Assembly: GCA_019914995.1 (NCBI GenBank)
Contig: CM034141.1
Location: 5,062,001-5,126,000, forward strand
Source: Acanthochlamys bracteata
Lineage: Eukaryota > Streptophyta > Magnoliopsida > Pandanales > Velloziaceae
Reading direction: 5' to 3'
Length of the DNA: 64,000 nt
The notes below the pieces were generated by a model. The model was given only the letters and a program-made list of their open reading frames with translations. It did no database searches and was not told the origin of the DNA. This document shows, one piece after another, positions 24,501-37,460 of the stretch; positions within the stretch are counted from its first letter, which is position 1, and each line of letters starts with the position of its first letter. The position numbers and the translations under genes are program-made.

Positions 24501-27500
24501 CGCTGTAGACCAGAAAGAGAGTAGCAGGTCTACGGTTTGTTTTGGTTTTGGTTTCTCTTCTCTGTGTTTCATTCCTTCTCTTCATTCATTCTTACCGCGT
24601 GGAGGCGGTTTTCTGACCGCTGCTGGTATCACAAAAGACTAAAATACCCTTTAAAGGTTGAAGGCTACGTGGTTACGTGCATGAGGGTGAGAGAAAGGGA
24701 AAGAGTGCGCAAGGAATCGCACATGAAACGTCTTACGAAAGCGCGATTCCCTTCAGACCTTCTATCTAGCTAGTATAAATTTGTTACGATTGTTAATTAA
24801 AAGAGTCGAAGAAATTCACATTACAACTTTAGATAATTTCATGGTTGACGAATTTACAGGACCAATTTGTAATAAGAATTCAGAAAATTCTGCTCATTCT
24901 TGTTTGCTTTTTTCAACTTTCGATCATTTCATCGCCACGTTTAAGAGAAGTTTTAAATTTTAATTGAGGTTTTCTTAAGGAAAGTTGTCGAGAACGATGT
25001 CAGAAAGACTTTTGTAAAATTTTTAGTAGATCACATCATCTTTGCAATCTCATCGCTCGTAAGGGAACCGTTTGCTTAGTTTTGGAAGTAGTTATTATTT
25101 CAAATAAATATATTAAAATTTATTAATAAATTATTATAATATTTTTATAAAAAAATGTTAGAAAATTTTTTTTATCATAAACTTTGTACATATAATTAGA
25201 TTTATTTTTAAATTAGAAAAATAAATTTCTTTTTATAAATTATTTATTTTAAATTTTATGTATAAATATTTTAAATATTCTCTAAAACTGTGGTGAGTAG
25301 CAATTTTTTTAAATAATTACGCTATAGACAAATTAAATATAATGTTATAGTTCATTGTATATATATTGGCCTTCCAATTAGGTGCCAATTTGTTGAATTG
25401 TTTTTTTCTTCCGCATGCCAACAATTAGTTTCTTCTTTTGTAGATTTTATAGCAAGACATGAATATATGTACCCGTCAAGACATATATAATCTTCAGAAA
25501 TATTTTATTTAACTTATAATTTTATTTTATGTTATTTTTATAAATTTATTTTGTTTTTTAAAAGTCTACATTTTATAATTTACTTTTAAATAAGCTCTGG
25601 CTTATTCTCGCAGCAAAAAGTAATACAATTATCTGTACAAAGAAAATGAAGTTAGAGAACAACAGAAACAACAACACAATTTCAACACCTTTTTATTTAA
25701 TTCAAGTGTCGTTATCGTTGCAGTTTTACTATTTTATGTATTTATATTATTTTTATTTAACTATATAATTATTATAATATAGCTTTTGTCGGAGCTGGGA
25801 TCATCTGATACATCTAATCAGAATTGACAATGTTATTGATTCTTGTTTATGGGATAGTTCCAAAATTATTTAAAATAAAATATTTAATTAAAAAAAGGTT
25901 TAAATGCTATATTTTAAAAATAAAAGTTAAATTTTATTTAATTTTTTACTAAAATATTACTTTGATTTCATTTTTTAGTTATAGAAAACACAATAGATTG
26001 TTTTCAACTCACATCTTTATAAAAACTACAAAAATAAATATAATTATTATTTATTTTAATTTTTAATAATTCATTTTTTAATAATTTATTTCAGTCTAAT
26101 ATATATTTATATATGGATAGAATAGAAGTACATAATATTTTTAGAGACACATAATGCATATGCCGGTCAAAAGTGATAAGCGAGACATCTAAATTCAATC
26201 TCCACCGTTTAATTTGAAGAATCATGAATTGAAAATATATTGATAAAATTTCAATTCAATCGAAATATGAACTGACCTCCATCGAAACTCTTGTTCAAAA
26301 TGACACAAAAATAAAATATATATTTTTTGTCAAATATAATATTTTATGTTATTTTGATCAAGAATTACGATGAAGATGGGTTGGTATTTCAATTAAGGTG
26401 AAAGTTTGTCAACGTGATTTCAACTCATAATTCTTCATATTTAACGATAAAGATTAGATTTGAATGTCTCACTGATCACTTTTGGCCGATATATCTACGG
26501 TATGCCTCTATATTATCATATATATATATATTGTCATTGTTGCTCAGCCTAGTGCCTAGAGAAAAATTAACAACTTTTTGTACTGTTTTTAGAGTGGACC
26601 TGTGATAGGATTAGGTTTAGCAGATAAAATATTTTCAAGAGATCTAAAGATTGAATGATAGATAAATAGACAATATTTAGTAATAGATCCTAAACAAAAC
26701 TTATAAAGATTGTTTAATTTCTTTTCAAATTATTAAAAAAGTGAAAGCAGAGTAGGTCTGTTTTTCTTATGAAAATTTTAGAAGATGTAAGATGTTTCCC
26801 CAACTACTCCTTAGAGAAGGACATCAATGAAAGGGATCTTATTATTTTGTGTTTATGCAGTATATGTTATTTATTAATTGGAAGCTTCTAATTAGCGTGA
26901 TAAGAGAAACAAAGCAACAAAAATGTTATACATAATGCTCTAATTAATTTTCATATACACAAACCATCTTATGTTCTTACATGGAAAAGAAATATACATT
27001 TGCGCTTCTCATTGTATATAAAAAAGTTATATAATTAGTTGCATAATATTAAAACAAGTTAAGTGAAAATTTTCATTTATTTTAACTTCTCATTGTATAA
27101 TAAAAAAGAACTATTCACTTATCTCCATTGTTTAGTTTTCATATCTTTGACTTAATGATTTAATTCTCTCCACAATTTAGGGAGTGTTTAATTAGGTGTA
27201 AATTTGAATTTTAAAAAATAAATTAAAAAAATTAAACTAAAATATTTAATAAAAAATAAATTTATATAATAATTTTGTATTAATAATAAATTTTAAAATT
27301 AAATTTAAAAACTTTTTGATAGAAAAATTCATTGTAAAAATTTATTTATTTTATATTAAAAGTTAGTTCGTAAAAAATATAATTTAAATTGTTAGTAAAT
27401 TTTGCACATAATATTTTCTGGTTTTTTTTTAGTAGAGTTGGTTTATGATTCCGACAATATGTACCAAATGTAAGCAGCTAAGCTTACCACCATCAGGCTT

Positions 27501-27507
27501 TGGTTTT

Positions 27508-27755
27508 GGGCGTGTTTATTTTGATAAAAAAAGAAGATGAAATAAATTTTTTGAAAGTGAATTTAAAAAATTAAATTAAAATTAAAAATATTTAATAAAA
27601 ATAAAATTATATATTAATGTAATATTTAGAATAAGTTTTAAAAATAAATTTTTAAAAAATTTTATTAATAAAAAAATTTTATTTTAATTTTTTTATGTAT
27701 TTTATATTGAAAATGAGTTTAAAAAAATAAATTTAAGGTGTTGATAAACACGCCT
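27508..27755. mobile_element. Tourist-like MITE, family A copy 1
   Basis: It starts GGGCGTGTTTATTTTGAT and ends GTTGATAAACACGCC, which are inverted partners over about 12 bp. The body is A/T-rich and matches the copies at 28,660, 42,104 and 50,609. TTT flanks both sides if the last TIR base is mutated. There is no coding capacity. Confidence 0.7.
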
Positions 27756-28659
27756 TTTGTTAAGAAAAATTCAACAAATTATGCTTTTTTATTTAAATTT
27801 GAATACATTTCGATTTTAATTTCAAAATCATAAGCATCTTTTGATTTTGATGGCGTTACTATAATCACCCAACAAACTTTTCTGGAAAATTTCTTTTTCT
27901 AAATTTCCGTATGATAACAATATTTTAGTGAAATAATATTTTCTATTATGATATTTAGCTGACAAGAAAATTCAACATGTTTCATTAATTATATAAATTT
28001 TTTTCATTTTCAAAAATTAAATTTGTCACCGCGGTTATTCTTTACTGCTAGATCTGAGAGTGAGTTCGGGGTTACATTTCAAAAACTTTTTTCTTTCATT
28101 TTATTTTATATTTTAAATAAATTTTATAAAATTTATTTATAAATTTAGTAAGTATAAAAAATTTTATATTATAAAATCTTATTAAATTTTTTTTAAAATA
28201 CAAAAATAAAAATTATTTTTTAAAATAATATAAAAAAATTTTATTTTAAAAATTTCATTACAAAAACACGTTCCAATATCTTCCGAATATAAAATATTTG
28301 TTTCCTGCTGGGTCTACAGTGGGCTAAGGCCCAAATATATTTATTGGGCTTCCATTGGACCCAGTTTAATTAATAAACGGCCATAATTAGTTAAACTTTT
28401 TCTATAAGCGACTGGTTCAAACGAACCGGATGGATTTTCCTTCTATTCTCTATAAGGTTAAAAACCGCTGACCTTAAATTCATAAATTGTCTCCTTTTTT
28501 CAGCTTTATTTCAGAATCTCAAACGAGGATTCAATAACTTGAGTCAAGGAAGAAACGAAGGGAAAAATCCAAGGCTCAGAGGCCTAAAGAGAGCGTTCTA
28601 ACACAGTATGAGTACTGCTGATGTTGGAACATCTCTCTAGTACTTTCCTCAAACTTCAA

Positions 28660-28888
28660 GAACGTGTTTACCTTAATAAAAAATTTGAGTAAAGTGAATT
28701 TTTTGAAAATAAATTTAAAAAATTAAATTAATAATATTTAATATAAAATAAATTTATATATTAATATAATATTTATAGTAAGTTTTAAAAATAAATTTTT
28801 AAAAAAATTTTATTTAATATTTATATATTTTTTATATTAAAAATAAATTTAAAGAAAAATAAATTTAGAGGGTTGATAAACACGTCCC
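28660..28888. mobile_element. Tourist-like MITE, family A copy 2 (diverged)
   Basis: The ends AACGTGTTTACC and GGTTGATAAACACGTCC are inverted partners. The interior matches copy 1 in long A/T-rich blocks such as TATATTAATATAATATTTAT. The target duplication is not clear. Confidence 0.6.
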
Positions 28889-29299
28889 AAATGATGCAAG
28901 GTTTGTTAAAAGTGCCAGGAGGTACTATATACTTCAACGTTTTTTGTCTCTGCAGATAGTAATGATGCTTACATCTGTCTGCTGCGGTGTTCCTCTAGTC
29001 AAAAATTTGTCATTTACTAGAGATAATAAATGTTCAATTTTGGAATTTTTACCAACTATTTTAGCATAACTATTACCTTTCTTTCCTTAGGAGTCAGTTG
29101 ATTCAGTAAAATACAGTTATTTTGAGAAGTTGTCAAGTTGATATACGAGTGTAAACATGGCAATTTTATTTTTATTAGAATACCTGAAATAGGACCGAAC
29201 TTTTTGATTATATACGTGTGTTTTACTTACCGCTACTGACTCACTTTACCAGCTCTACCTAATTTCCACTCTAGGGTTTGAATATCTTCCATTATCAAA

Positions 29300-29831
29300 T
29301 CTTATGCATCTCCTTTTTGAACAAGGAGCTAATTTGTCACGGGAACTGCTGTGGAAAGGACTAAAGTTCATTTTCTATTTGGAAATGATAGAAACAGGAG
29401 GAATGTTTGTTTCTTCACTTACATGTTTTGTACTTTACCAGCTGGAGTAGCTTATAATCAAGCAAACAGGATAAAGTCAGTGTATGTGTGTGTATTGTTA
29501 GCACAAAGATACCCTCTAAAGGAACCAGGAAGGCGTAAAATGGAAATGGTATAACAGAAATATCCTCTGCTGTCAAGGTATCATAACTCTACATGTGGAA
29601 TTCAATGGTATATGATGAAGTGAATCCTTCTTTAATTAAACTAACATTGTGAGTCTACATATTCAGGCTGCAATACAGCAATGATGTCTACAACAAAATC
29701 TATGATAGTAAAGAAACTTCAAGCTTGTGAAAAGCAGGAGAGGAAAAGGAATTTGACGAGGTACGTCTATTGTAATTTAGTTACCACATCCTTAATATTG
29801 AGGCTGTTGCTATCTTATTGCTTGTTCTAAC
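29300..29831. repeat. segmental duplicate of the NLR 3' flank, copy 1
   Basis: The block runs from CTCCTTTTTGAACAAGGAGC to TTGCTTGTTCTAAC. It matches 37,461-37,978 over its whole length, for example ATGTTTGTTTCTTC, ATGTTTTGTACTTT, AGCACAAAGATACCC and CTGTCAA(G/T)GTATCATAACTCT. The copies are diverged with indels. No protein is encoded in either copy. Confidence 0.8.
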
Positions 29832-32800
29832 ACGGTGGTATAAGTCCAGTGAAAGTTTAACCTTCTGGTTTCCTTGGAACACAATTCATTGCTTTCTACT
29901 TTACAAAGCATTGTAGAAAAGGAGGGTAAAAGCCAAGTCAAATATGACCTTACATGTTATGACGATTTTCTTACTATGATCTAGCAAAATATTCCACTGT
30001 TGAATGCGGATTTCTTCATTGTAAACAGATCAAATTTTAATATCGTTCAAGTTGCAAATACAAACTAATTATTCTTCGATGTTGATTGATTCTACATCTG
30101 TACAAGGTGTCTTACTAAATGTAAAGAAATCTTTACTGATGGTTGCATTAATCAGTTTCACTTTTTATTGAACTATATTTGTGTTTTTCAAACATTACAT
30201 AATAGTCCATTCGGTGAATGAAAATCTTTTGGGAGAATTTAACATCCAAAGAGTTTCTGAAGAGTGCTGCTATTAGCTATCAGTAATATCAAATGATTGC
30301 TGCTCAACACAGAGATTCTTTGTATAGATCCTATACGACAGGTACTGAAGTGAAAGTTCTAGATTGTTCCTATATCCACATTACATACAGGTATGTACAT
30401 TCCACCAGATATTCAATTTTGGATATCATCCCCAAGCCCTTGAACTCAAAGATTAATCTTGTCTAGTGTACTGTTCTTCCAGACACCAACAAAGTTTTGT
30501 TCAGACCAAAGGCTTGAACTTTCGACTTTTGCCAACTTTGAGCCTGTTAAAGTTGAAGCTACTCTGTTTCATGATAATATTTCGTGGGCTGATAGCTGCC
30601 GTGCTCTTGTATGGGTACGTGGCTTTTAGAATTATGGCTTTAGTAAAGTCGTCGGTTTCATTTTATTTGGCTGCTCCGCAAATTTGTTGTAATAAATTGT
30701 CTTTTCGAAAAAATAAAATTTTTTTATCTAAAAAATAATAAAAATAAACAAGACGTAAATTTTTTTATATTTTTAAATTTTAATATATTTTATAAAATAT
30801 TATAAAAAATTTATAAAAAAATATAAAATTAAAGTTAGAATAAAAGCGACTGATAAGCACCGCAAAATAACACATTTATAAGTTTGACTTGTTTAAACTA
30901 TGCCTTGTTGGTTAGTTTCTCTGAAGGTACTTGGTAAATTGATGCTGTTTATTGTTAAGGTGTTAGTAAAGCTGTTTGCTCTTTGTTGTTTGGAAGTTTA
31001 CACAAATAATTACGTTGTAATAAAGTGATACTAGTATATTTGCTGTGGTTTCTGTATATTTGCTGTTTATGCATATTGTTACCCGATTTTGTATTCAAGT
31101 TATATGTTAATAATAATCCTGGTACTTCTTTTCGCATAAAATTTCCTGCCATCGCATACAAGGTCGACTTAAGAGGAGCTCTTCCGGAGGGCTGCAATAT
31201 GAGTCTGGTTGCCTTGTTATTTTTCATGTGGCCAACTACTGGATGCTTCAGTGAGGGTTTTTTTTTTATTTTTATACATAGAAGTGATTTTTTCTCTATT
31301 AAAAAATTATTTCTAACTTATTTTTTATTATAAAAAATACAAAAAATTATTTTCAATACAAAAAAAATAAATCACTTTCAATAATATTATTTTTAATAAT
31401 TTATTTTTAAAGTTTATTTTTAAAAAATTTATTTTTAAAGTTTATTTTTAAAAAATTTATTTTTAAAGTTAAAAGAACGCATCGTGAATTTGTAGTTGTG
31501 TATTAGTGGAGAAGATCCAAATTATTGCATTGTTGCCGGCTTATCATCCAGTTTCCATCGTTCTCGTTGTGATTATGTCAGTACGCGCAAACAACCACTT
31601 GTCATCATTTGGTAGAGATAATCAGAAAAATCTTACATTTATCATATTGTCTTAAAGAGTTAGCAATCATTACAAATACTAGTTAGTTCCAGCATGGTTT
31701 GTCTTGTAGGCATGGTTTGTCGGTGGGGGGGGTTTGCAGGGATGGTGAGAGTTCGCTAGAAGTTTCCTACATCGATTATGGATGGGGGACATTGGGGAGG
31801 TAGCGGAGGTCGATGGAGCAGCAGCGGTGTTTTAACATTAGGATCCATGTTTTGTTATCAAATCTTGCATTTGATAAAGTAAAAGACTAAGTAATTAAGA
31901 TTAGAGCGTATTGTAAATAGAAAATAATTAAATTTATGAAATTGAATTTTATAAAATAAAGTTTAATAAAAATAAAATTCGGAGTGATATTTGAAATAAG
32001 TAAAATAAATTTTAAAATTAAATTTTTATAGAAATAAAATTTGATATAAAAATAAAAATAAAATTTAAAATAATAATTAAATACGTAAAATAATTGAATT
32101 TAAAATTTGTTGAAAAAAATAAAATTTAGTTGAAATAAGCATATAGCTAGCTAATCTAAGATTTAAAAATTTTTTAACTTCATTGTTCTATTTGATGACC
32201 AATATATCATATAAGGAATTAGCGATGCTATTAATAAGAGTTCCTCTTTTAATAAAACTCTTCTTAAAGAGGCCAGTTTCTCTACTAACGGAACTCAATC
32301 TAAGAACTTCAAAGCAAAGTAAACAAGCAAGGAGGTCCCTGTTGGACTCTGATGCAAGCCGGACACCAAAGTGATGTCCGGGTCTTATTCAAACAGCGCC
32401 CGGCACACACCCGGGTGATGTTTCGTATCTCATCAGCTGCACCAGGACAAGTGGAGCAGCTCCTAGGTGAACGGCGAGTCCGACTTATAAGCCTGGTTGT
32501 AGCGAAGGTTGCTCCATCATGTGTATCATTCCTGTACAGGTCATGCCAGCCAACCTTATTTATTTTGAGAAACAAACTATAGATGTGTTTACCTGAATTT
32601 TCTATTCTGTGAATAAATAATGGTGGTGCTTGTTTTCTTCTCATACTTGTTTCTGAAGGGAAGAGCTCTTCCCGAGGGCTGTTGCAGAAATCAGTCGATT
32701 TTCTATTCTTTAATTGAGGCCCTTGTTAATTTCATGTTGGGTCAACTTACCGGCTGCTTCTCTGTATTTTCTGAGCGCTTAACTGTGAACCTGTAATTGT

Positions 32801-33032
32801 GATCTTGAAGAGTTGGCATTCAACATTTCGTTCTTCGTCAAATTGTTGGTTGTTGCCAGCTTGTTTTCGCACATGGAGCTGTTTCTCTAGGAGGTAGGTG
32901 GTAGGTCCTCTTTGTCAAAGTCGTCGGCAGAGCGTTTGATCCCCAAATCATAATTTCTTATTGCCTTTTTTCTTCCAACCCTCGATACCTCTCGATCTTG
33001 TTCGTCTTTCTCTCCTGCTATTCTTGTTCGAC
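29832..33032. other. intergenic region holding further NLR-locus duplication debris
   Basis: No gene is recognised. About 31,010-31,150 resembles the NLR 3' flank (36,395-36,500 and 37,350-37,445; shared TGTAATAAAG(C/T)GATACT and CGCATAAAATTTCC). Bases 31,140-31,255 resemble 32,650-32,770 (GAGCTCTTCC and GAGGGCTG, then a shared stretch ending near GGATGCTTC/CGGCTGCTTC). The interior includes A/T-rich stretches at 30,715-30,850, 31,260-31,480 and 31,900-32,130. Confidence 0.45.
32359..32381. repeat. short GC-rich perfect inverted repeat
   Basis: CCGGACA and TGTCCGG flank a 9-nt spacer. It sits in a 300-bp island of higher GC content within A/T-rich surroundings, close to a second imperfect GC hairpin at about 32,399-32,415 (CCCGG and CCGGG). 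Function unknown; it may belong to a decayed element. Confidence 0.5.
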
Positions 33033-33116
33033 ATGGAAGTTGCCGGTTGATCTGTAGCTCCCGTTGTCTCAAAACTCACAGAAAACTGCATATCCATCTT
33101 ACAAGGCCAATACTAG
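33033..33116 (+). pseudogene. stub of an NLR N-terminus upstream of the main NLR
   Basis: The reading from ATG at 33,033 is MEVAG, stop, SVAPVVSKLTENCISILQGQY, stop. It matches the start of coiled-coil NLR proteins and the start of the adjacent NLR (MEVAAISWVVAPVV). It is followed within 100 bp by that complete start, so it looks like the remains of a neighbouring tandem copy. Confidence 0.6.
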
Positions 33117-33211
33117 TTTTTAGTGTTGCCTCTCACTCTTTGATATACAGCTTGCTTGTGTTTGTTGTACCTTCTGTGCGTTTTCCTTTCATCTCTTTCT
33201 TCTTTGTTGAC

Positions 33212-36074
33212 ATGGAAGTGGCAGCAATCAGCTGGGTGGTTGCTCCTGTTGTCACGATAGTCATTAATGGTTGCAAAACCTTACTGCAAAGCCATTACAA
33301 TGCTATAAGGAAGGAAAAGAAAAATCTTGAAGAACTTTCGTCCATTTTGACTCAGATACTAGCCATTGTTGTTCGGCTAGAAGAACGTCGGAACATGAAC
33401 CTGCACGAAGCTAAGTGGCTTCAAGAAATCAAAGATGCAGTCTATGATGCAGAAGATTTGCTAGACGAGTTCGAGTACAGAGTGATGAAAGAAGCAGAAG
33501 CGAAGAAGAGCAAAAGCAGTGTGAGTTACTTTACCTCATCTTCATCTCATTTTGTGAAACAATATACTGGGATTGATGGTCTCCCTAGAGAACTTGCAAA
33601 GATAGTGAACAAGTTAGTAAGAACGCATTCTAGTGCTGTTAACTTGCACCATATTAGCAAAGATACCGGCAGTACAAGTGCAGCACAACCAAATTTGAGG
33701 ATCACAGGGGCTTACCTCGGCATGGACATTGAGACTGAGATCGTTATTCGAGAAAAAGAGAAGGTACACATAGTTGATCAGTTCGTGGACGAACCAAACG
33801 TTGGTCAAGGAACCAGTCCTCATGTCATCTCGATAGAAGGCACGGGAGGTATCGGAAAGACCACCTAGCTCAGCTGGTGTTCCATGATGATAGTGTGACA
33901 AAATAAATATTTCAACGTCAAGATATGGATTCATGTAGGGAAGAACTTTGATGTTATCAGGCTGACAAGAGAGATGCTGGAGTCTGTGTGCAAATATGAT
34001 CCAAAGAGCGAGGACCTTTCAGATAGGATGCCCCGAGAGAACAATCTTACTACCCTGCAAAATATGCTGCAAGCCAAGTTGAAATCTAACCGACTTCTCC
34101 TTGTTTTGGATGATGTATGGGACAACAAAGACGGAAGACAACAAGAACATACAGACGCCTGGAAGAAGCTGTTAGCCCCTTTGAAGCATGCGTCAATTAT
34201 ATGCAAGATCCTAGTGACTACTAGGACTGGTAAGGTAGTAAGAATGTTCGATAAAGCAGTGAATGTTCCTTTGAGTGGTCTCAGTAATACCGATTTTTGG
34301 CATCTGTTGAAACATCGTGCATTTGGAAATGAGCTTCCTTCAAATATTTCGCAGCTTGAAGAAATAGGTAAAAAGATTGCAGAAAAGTTACAAGGATTAC
34401 CACTAGCTGCTAGTGTGATAGGCGGTAGTATGTTAAAAGGCAATTCAGATATCAATGTCTGGAGCGAGCTTTTGGAAAAAGACTTGCCTAGTGAAGTCAT
34501 GTCTGTTCTGAAACTAAGTTACACGTGGTTGCCGGATCATCTCAAGCAATGCTTTGGTTATTGCAGCCTCTTTCCGAAAGATTGGAGCTTTGACCCGAAA
34601 GATTTAGTTCGACATTGGGTTGCTCATGGTTACATTCAATCACCGAACAAAGATTTGAAGGAGATCACAAGGCAAGGAAGAACATACTTCAATGATTTGT
34701 TGGAAAGGTCTTTCTTTCAAATTATAAGAAAAGATTCTACAGAAACATATGTGATGCATAATCTAATGCATCATCTTGCTGAAACCGTCTCACAGAATGA
34801 GTGTTATAGGATTGATGAAAAATTGGAAGAACCCAAAAGTATTGCTCCGGTTCGTCATATTTCTATTTTTACACGTAAGGACGATGATGAAAGCATGAGC
34901 AAGATTGTAGCTAAATTGAAGAAGAGCACGGAGTTAAAGAAGCTTCGCACTTTGATTGTTTATATGCCGTTTTGGAGGGAGTATTCTGAAATTGAAAAGT
35001 TGATTAGATTATCAAAGAACGTTCGTGTCCTTTCTGTCAGAGAGATGAAATCCGCAGATATTTTTGATCATTTACACTTGCGTTATTTACATGTGCGCAA
35101 GCCTTATGGCTATCCATTTGATCATGGTGCAAAAGCCATATCTCACTTATACCACCTTCAAGGTGTAAGTGTATCGAATGTTCAGATAAGTGGGACTACA
35201 ACAGAAATCTTTGAGAGATTGGATGCACAAACTCTCATCACACAAGGTATCCAAGTGGCACTTTCTGATTTTCCCAGAGATCAGTTCTTGAGTTGGATGG
35301 AAAAGGAATGGTTCCTCAACCTACGAAGCATTCAATTGAGTGGATCCAGGACGTTGGAGCATCTGCCGCCTCTTGGAGATCTGCCTCTCCTAAATTATAT
35401 AAATATTCAGGAGATGTTGCTAGTAGAGCATATTGGTGAGGAGTTTTATGGAAGCAACCGCAACGAGAGGGTGAAGGGGTTTCCATCACTTGAGGCTCTA
35501 TATATAGGGAAGATGCCAAAATTATCGAAATGGTCCATCATCGTTCCAAACTATCTATTGTTTCCTCGCCTGTCTCATATTTGCATTGAAGATTGTCGCG
35601 AGTTAGAATCAGTGGAGGGATTACAATCTCTCGTCTCTCTGAAGAAGTTGATAATTCGGGGGTGTTACAATTTGAAAGACGAAGGCGAGTCCACCCTGCC
35701 CTCCTCGTTGGAAATACTGGAACTTTTTGGTTGTGGAATAACAGACCTGTGGCTGTCGAGATTGGCTTCAAGGACTCTCCTCTCTTTCTGTACTGAAAAT
35801 TGATATATGTAATAAGTTAACATCCCTTCCTCCGGCAACGGTGCTACACGGACTCACTGCACTTTCAGAGTTGGGAATCTCGAGAAGTACAGAGCTTGCA
35901 TCAGTGGAGGGGTTGGGCGCTCTCGTCTCTCTTAGGAAGTTGATCATAACGTTTTGTCCCAAATTGAAGGCACTGTCATCAGAGAGTCTGCCTTCGTGGA
36001 TCGAAAAACATACGATAAATAACTGCGATCCCAGCCAGACGAAGCAGCTCAGGTGGAAGAAAAAACAGTCCTGA
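33212..36074 (+). pseudogene. CC-NBS-LRR (NLR) disease-resistance gene, frameshifted
   Basis: Start ATG at 33,212. The coiled-coil region has the Rx/EDVID-type stretch VYDAEDLLDEFEYRVM. NB-ARC then follows with P-loop GTGGIGKTT, kinase-2 LLLVLDDVWD, RNBS-B ILVTTRTGKV, GLPLAA and RNBS-D CFGYCSLFPKDW. The MHD motif reads MHN (VMHNLMHHLAE). Leucine-rich repeats run to the end. Three breaks are visible. A 1-base loss at about 33,868 creates TAG directly after the P-loop. A 1-base shift near 33,905 restores the original frame. A 1-base loss near 35,770 moves the last LRR (LPPATVLHGLTALSELGISR) to another frame. Such intracellular proteins sense pathogen effectors and trigger cell death; as read, this one would stop after about 219 residues. 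Assembly error or a functional allele elsewhere is possible, because the rest of the frame is well kept. Confidence 0.85.
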
Positions 36075-36119
36075 ATGGGACAAAATCTCACATACAATTT
36101 TAACAACTCGGTACCTACA

Positions 36120-36150
<31 letters not shown>

Positions 36151-36500
36151 TGTTTACTGTTTTTTTAACTTAATTAAATCAGATCGACTACAAAGGACTT
36201 GGTGACGATCATTTGAACGAGTTCGCTCTTGTAACAAATCTGGTAGCTTCTGTAGAAGAGGTACTCTGCATCCGGTCGCCCATTTTAAAGTTGGTTAGCG
36301 AATTTATTTAATGGTAATTAGCAATTTGGACTATATTGCCGTGCAATTAGGGATTTTATTTTCTCCACTGTTTGGTGGTTCCAAAAGGCTTCTTGTAATA
36401 AAGCGATACTGGTACGTTTGGCTTGTGATATGTTTATTATGTTTTGCTGCATCTTATCTGCATAATGAAGCGCTTGGTGTGGCATAAATTCCAGCTGGAA
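35815..36500 (+). repeat. NLR last LRR and 3' flank, tandem copy 1
   Basis: From TTAACATCCCTTCCTCCGGCA through the stop, the CT microsatellite and the trailing flank to GGTGTGGCATAAATTCC. It is repeated in diverged form at 36,798-37,445. Confidence 0.75.
36119..36146. repeat. (CT)n microsatellite
   Basis: An uninterrupted CT dinucleotide run of about 13 units lies just downstream of the NLR stop. The tandem copy at 37,085-37,105 has a broken version (CTCTGTCTCTCTCC). Confidence 0.9.
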
Positions 36501-36797
36501 TGAATGTTACAAGAACACAAGTGGAGATGTGCTGATTCCTGAGACCACTGCTTAATGATATTATTTTGGATATAAATAAACTAGTATGTTTTGCTTATGT
36601 AGGTAGTGTAGCCATGATGAAATTCAATACTGGTGTTTGAACTCTTAAGTTACTTGAAGGATTGAAGCTCATCTTGCATGTAATTAGACAGAATTAGGAC
36701 GTCTTTTAAATATCAGAAACTTTACTTATTTAAAGATTTGGAGTTCCAAAACATTCACAGTTATTCACTGACCATAGATAGTTGTGAATTTGTGAAA

Positions 36798-37445
36798 TTA
36801 ACATCCCTTCTTCCGGCAATGATGCTGCACGGACTCACCGCGGGAGTTGCATTTACCTCTTAATGAAGACCAAGCATCAGTGGAGTGTTTATACGCTCTC
36901 ATCTCTCTTAAAGAGTTAATCATAAAGTCTTGTCCTAAAATGAAGACGCTGTCGTCATTCATCATCAATCAAAAGATCTAAGATATGCAGATGTCATGCA
37001 GAGTTCATGAAGCAGGTGGAAGAAGAAGGGTCCTGAATGGGACAAAATCTCTCACATTCCTACAATTTCAACAACCTGGTACCTCATCTCTGTCTCTCTC
37101 CCTGCCTCTTGTTTGCTGATTTTTACCGTAATTCAGATCGAGTACAAATGCAGGTAAGAAATTTGGTGGCTCTGGAGAGGAACACTGCATCTCATCGCCT
37201 GTTTTAAAGATTGCTAGCGACTTGTTGAAGGTATTGGTGTAATTAGTATCTGTTGTCTTTTGATTGGGACTTTGTTTGTTGTTGTTTGGCAATTTCATAA
37301 TTTTGTGGTGTGATTGCGATTTTATTTCTCCACTGTTTGGTGGTTTCATAAATTTGTAGTAATACTAAGCTTGTCAAAACATGTACTCGTTTTTGCTGCA
37401 TCATATTTGCATAATGTAGTGCTTGGTGTCGCATAAAATTTCCCA
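36798..37445 (+). pseudogene. NLR last LRR and 3' flank, tandem copy 2 (fragment)
   Basis: TTAACATCCCTTCTTCCGGCA opens a diverged copy of 35,815-36,500. It keeps GCACGGACTCACCGCG, GCTCTCATCTCTCTTAA and AATGGGACAAAATCTC, and the same downstream flank (CTCCACTGTTTGGTGGTT, GCATAAAATTTCC). About 30 bp of LRR sequence is missing in the middle and the frame is not kept. It shows that the NLR 3' end was duplicated in tandem. Confidence 0.75.
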
Positions 37446-37460
37446 TTGGTAATTTTTGAA

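Larger units (their letters stand above)
24500..29290. other. long AT-rich intergenic region without a recognisable gene
   Basis: Most of this block is A/T-rich MITE-like sequence; clear copies are listed separately. Around 28,310-28,640 composition changes. TGGGCT and GGCCCA words (site II-like promoter motifs) cluster at 28,320-28,365. They are followed by a leader-like CT-rich stretch and an exon-like segment to about 28,640. That could be the start of a transcript, but no coding sequence follows. Confidence 0.4.

Noticed and set aside
30466-30738. 90-codon open frame (+) with a hydrophobic stretch
   Set aside because: Lies in duplication debris; no conserved motif and the end runs into A/T-rich repeat.
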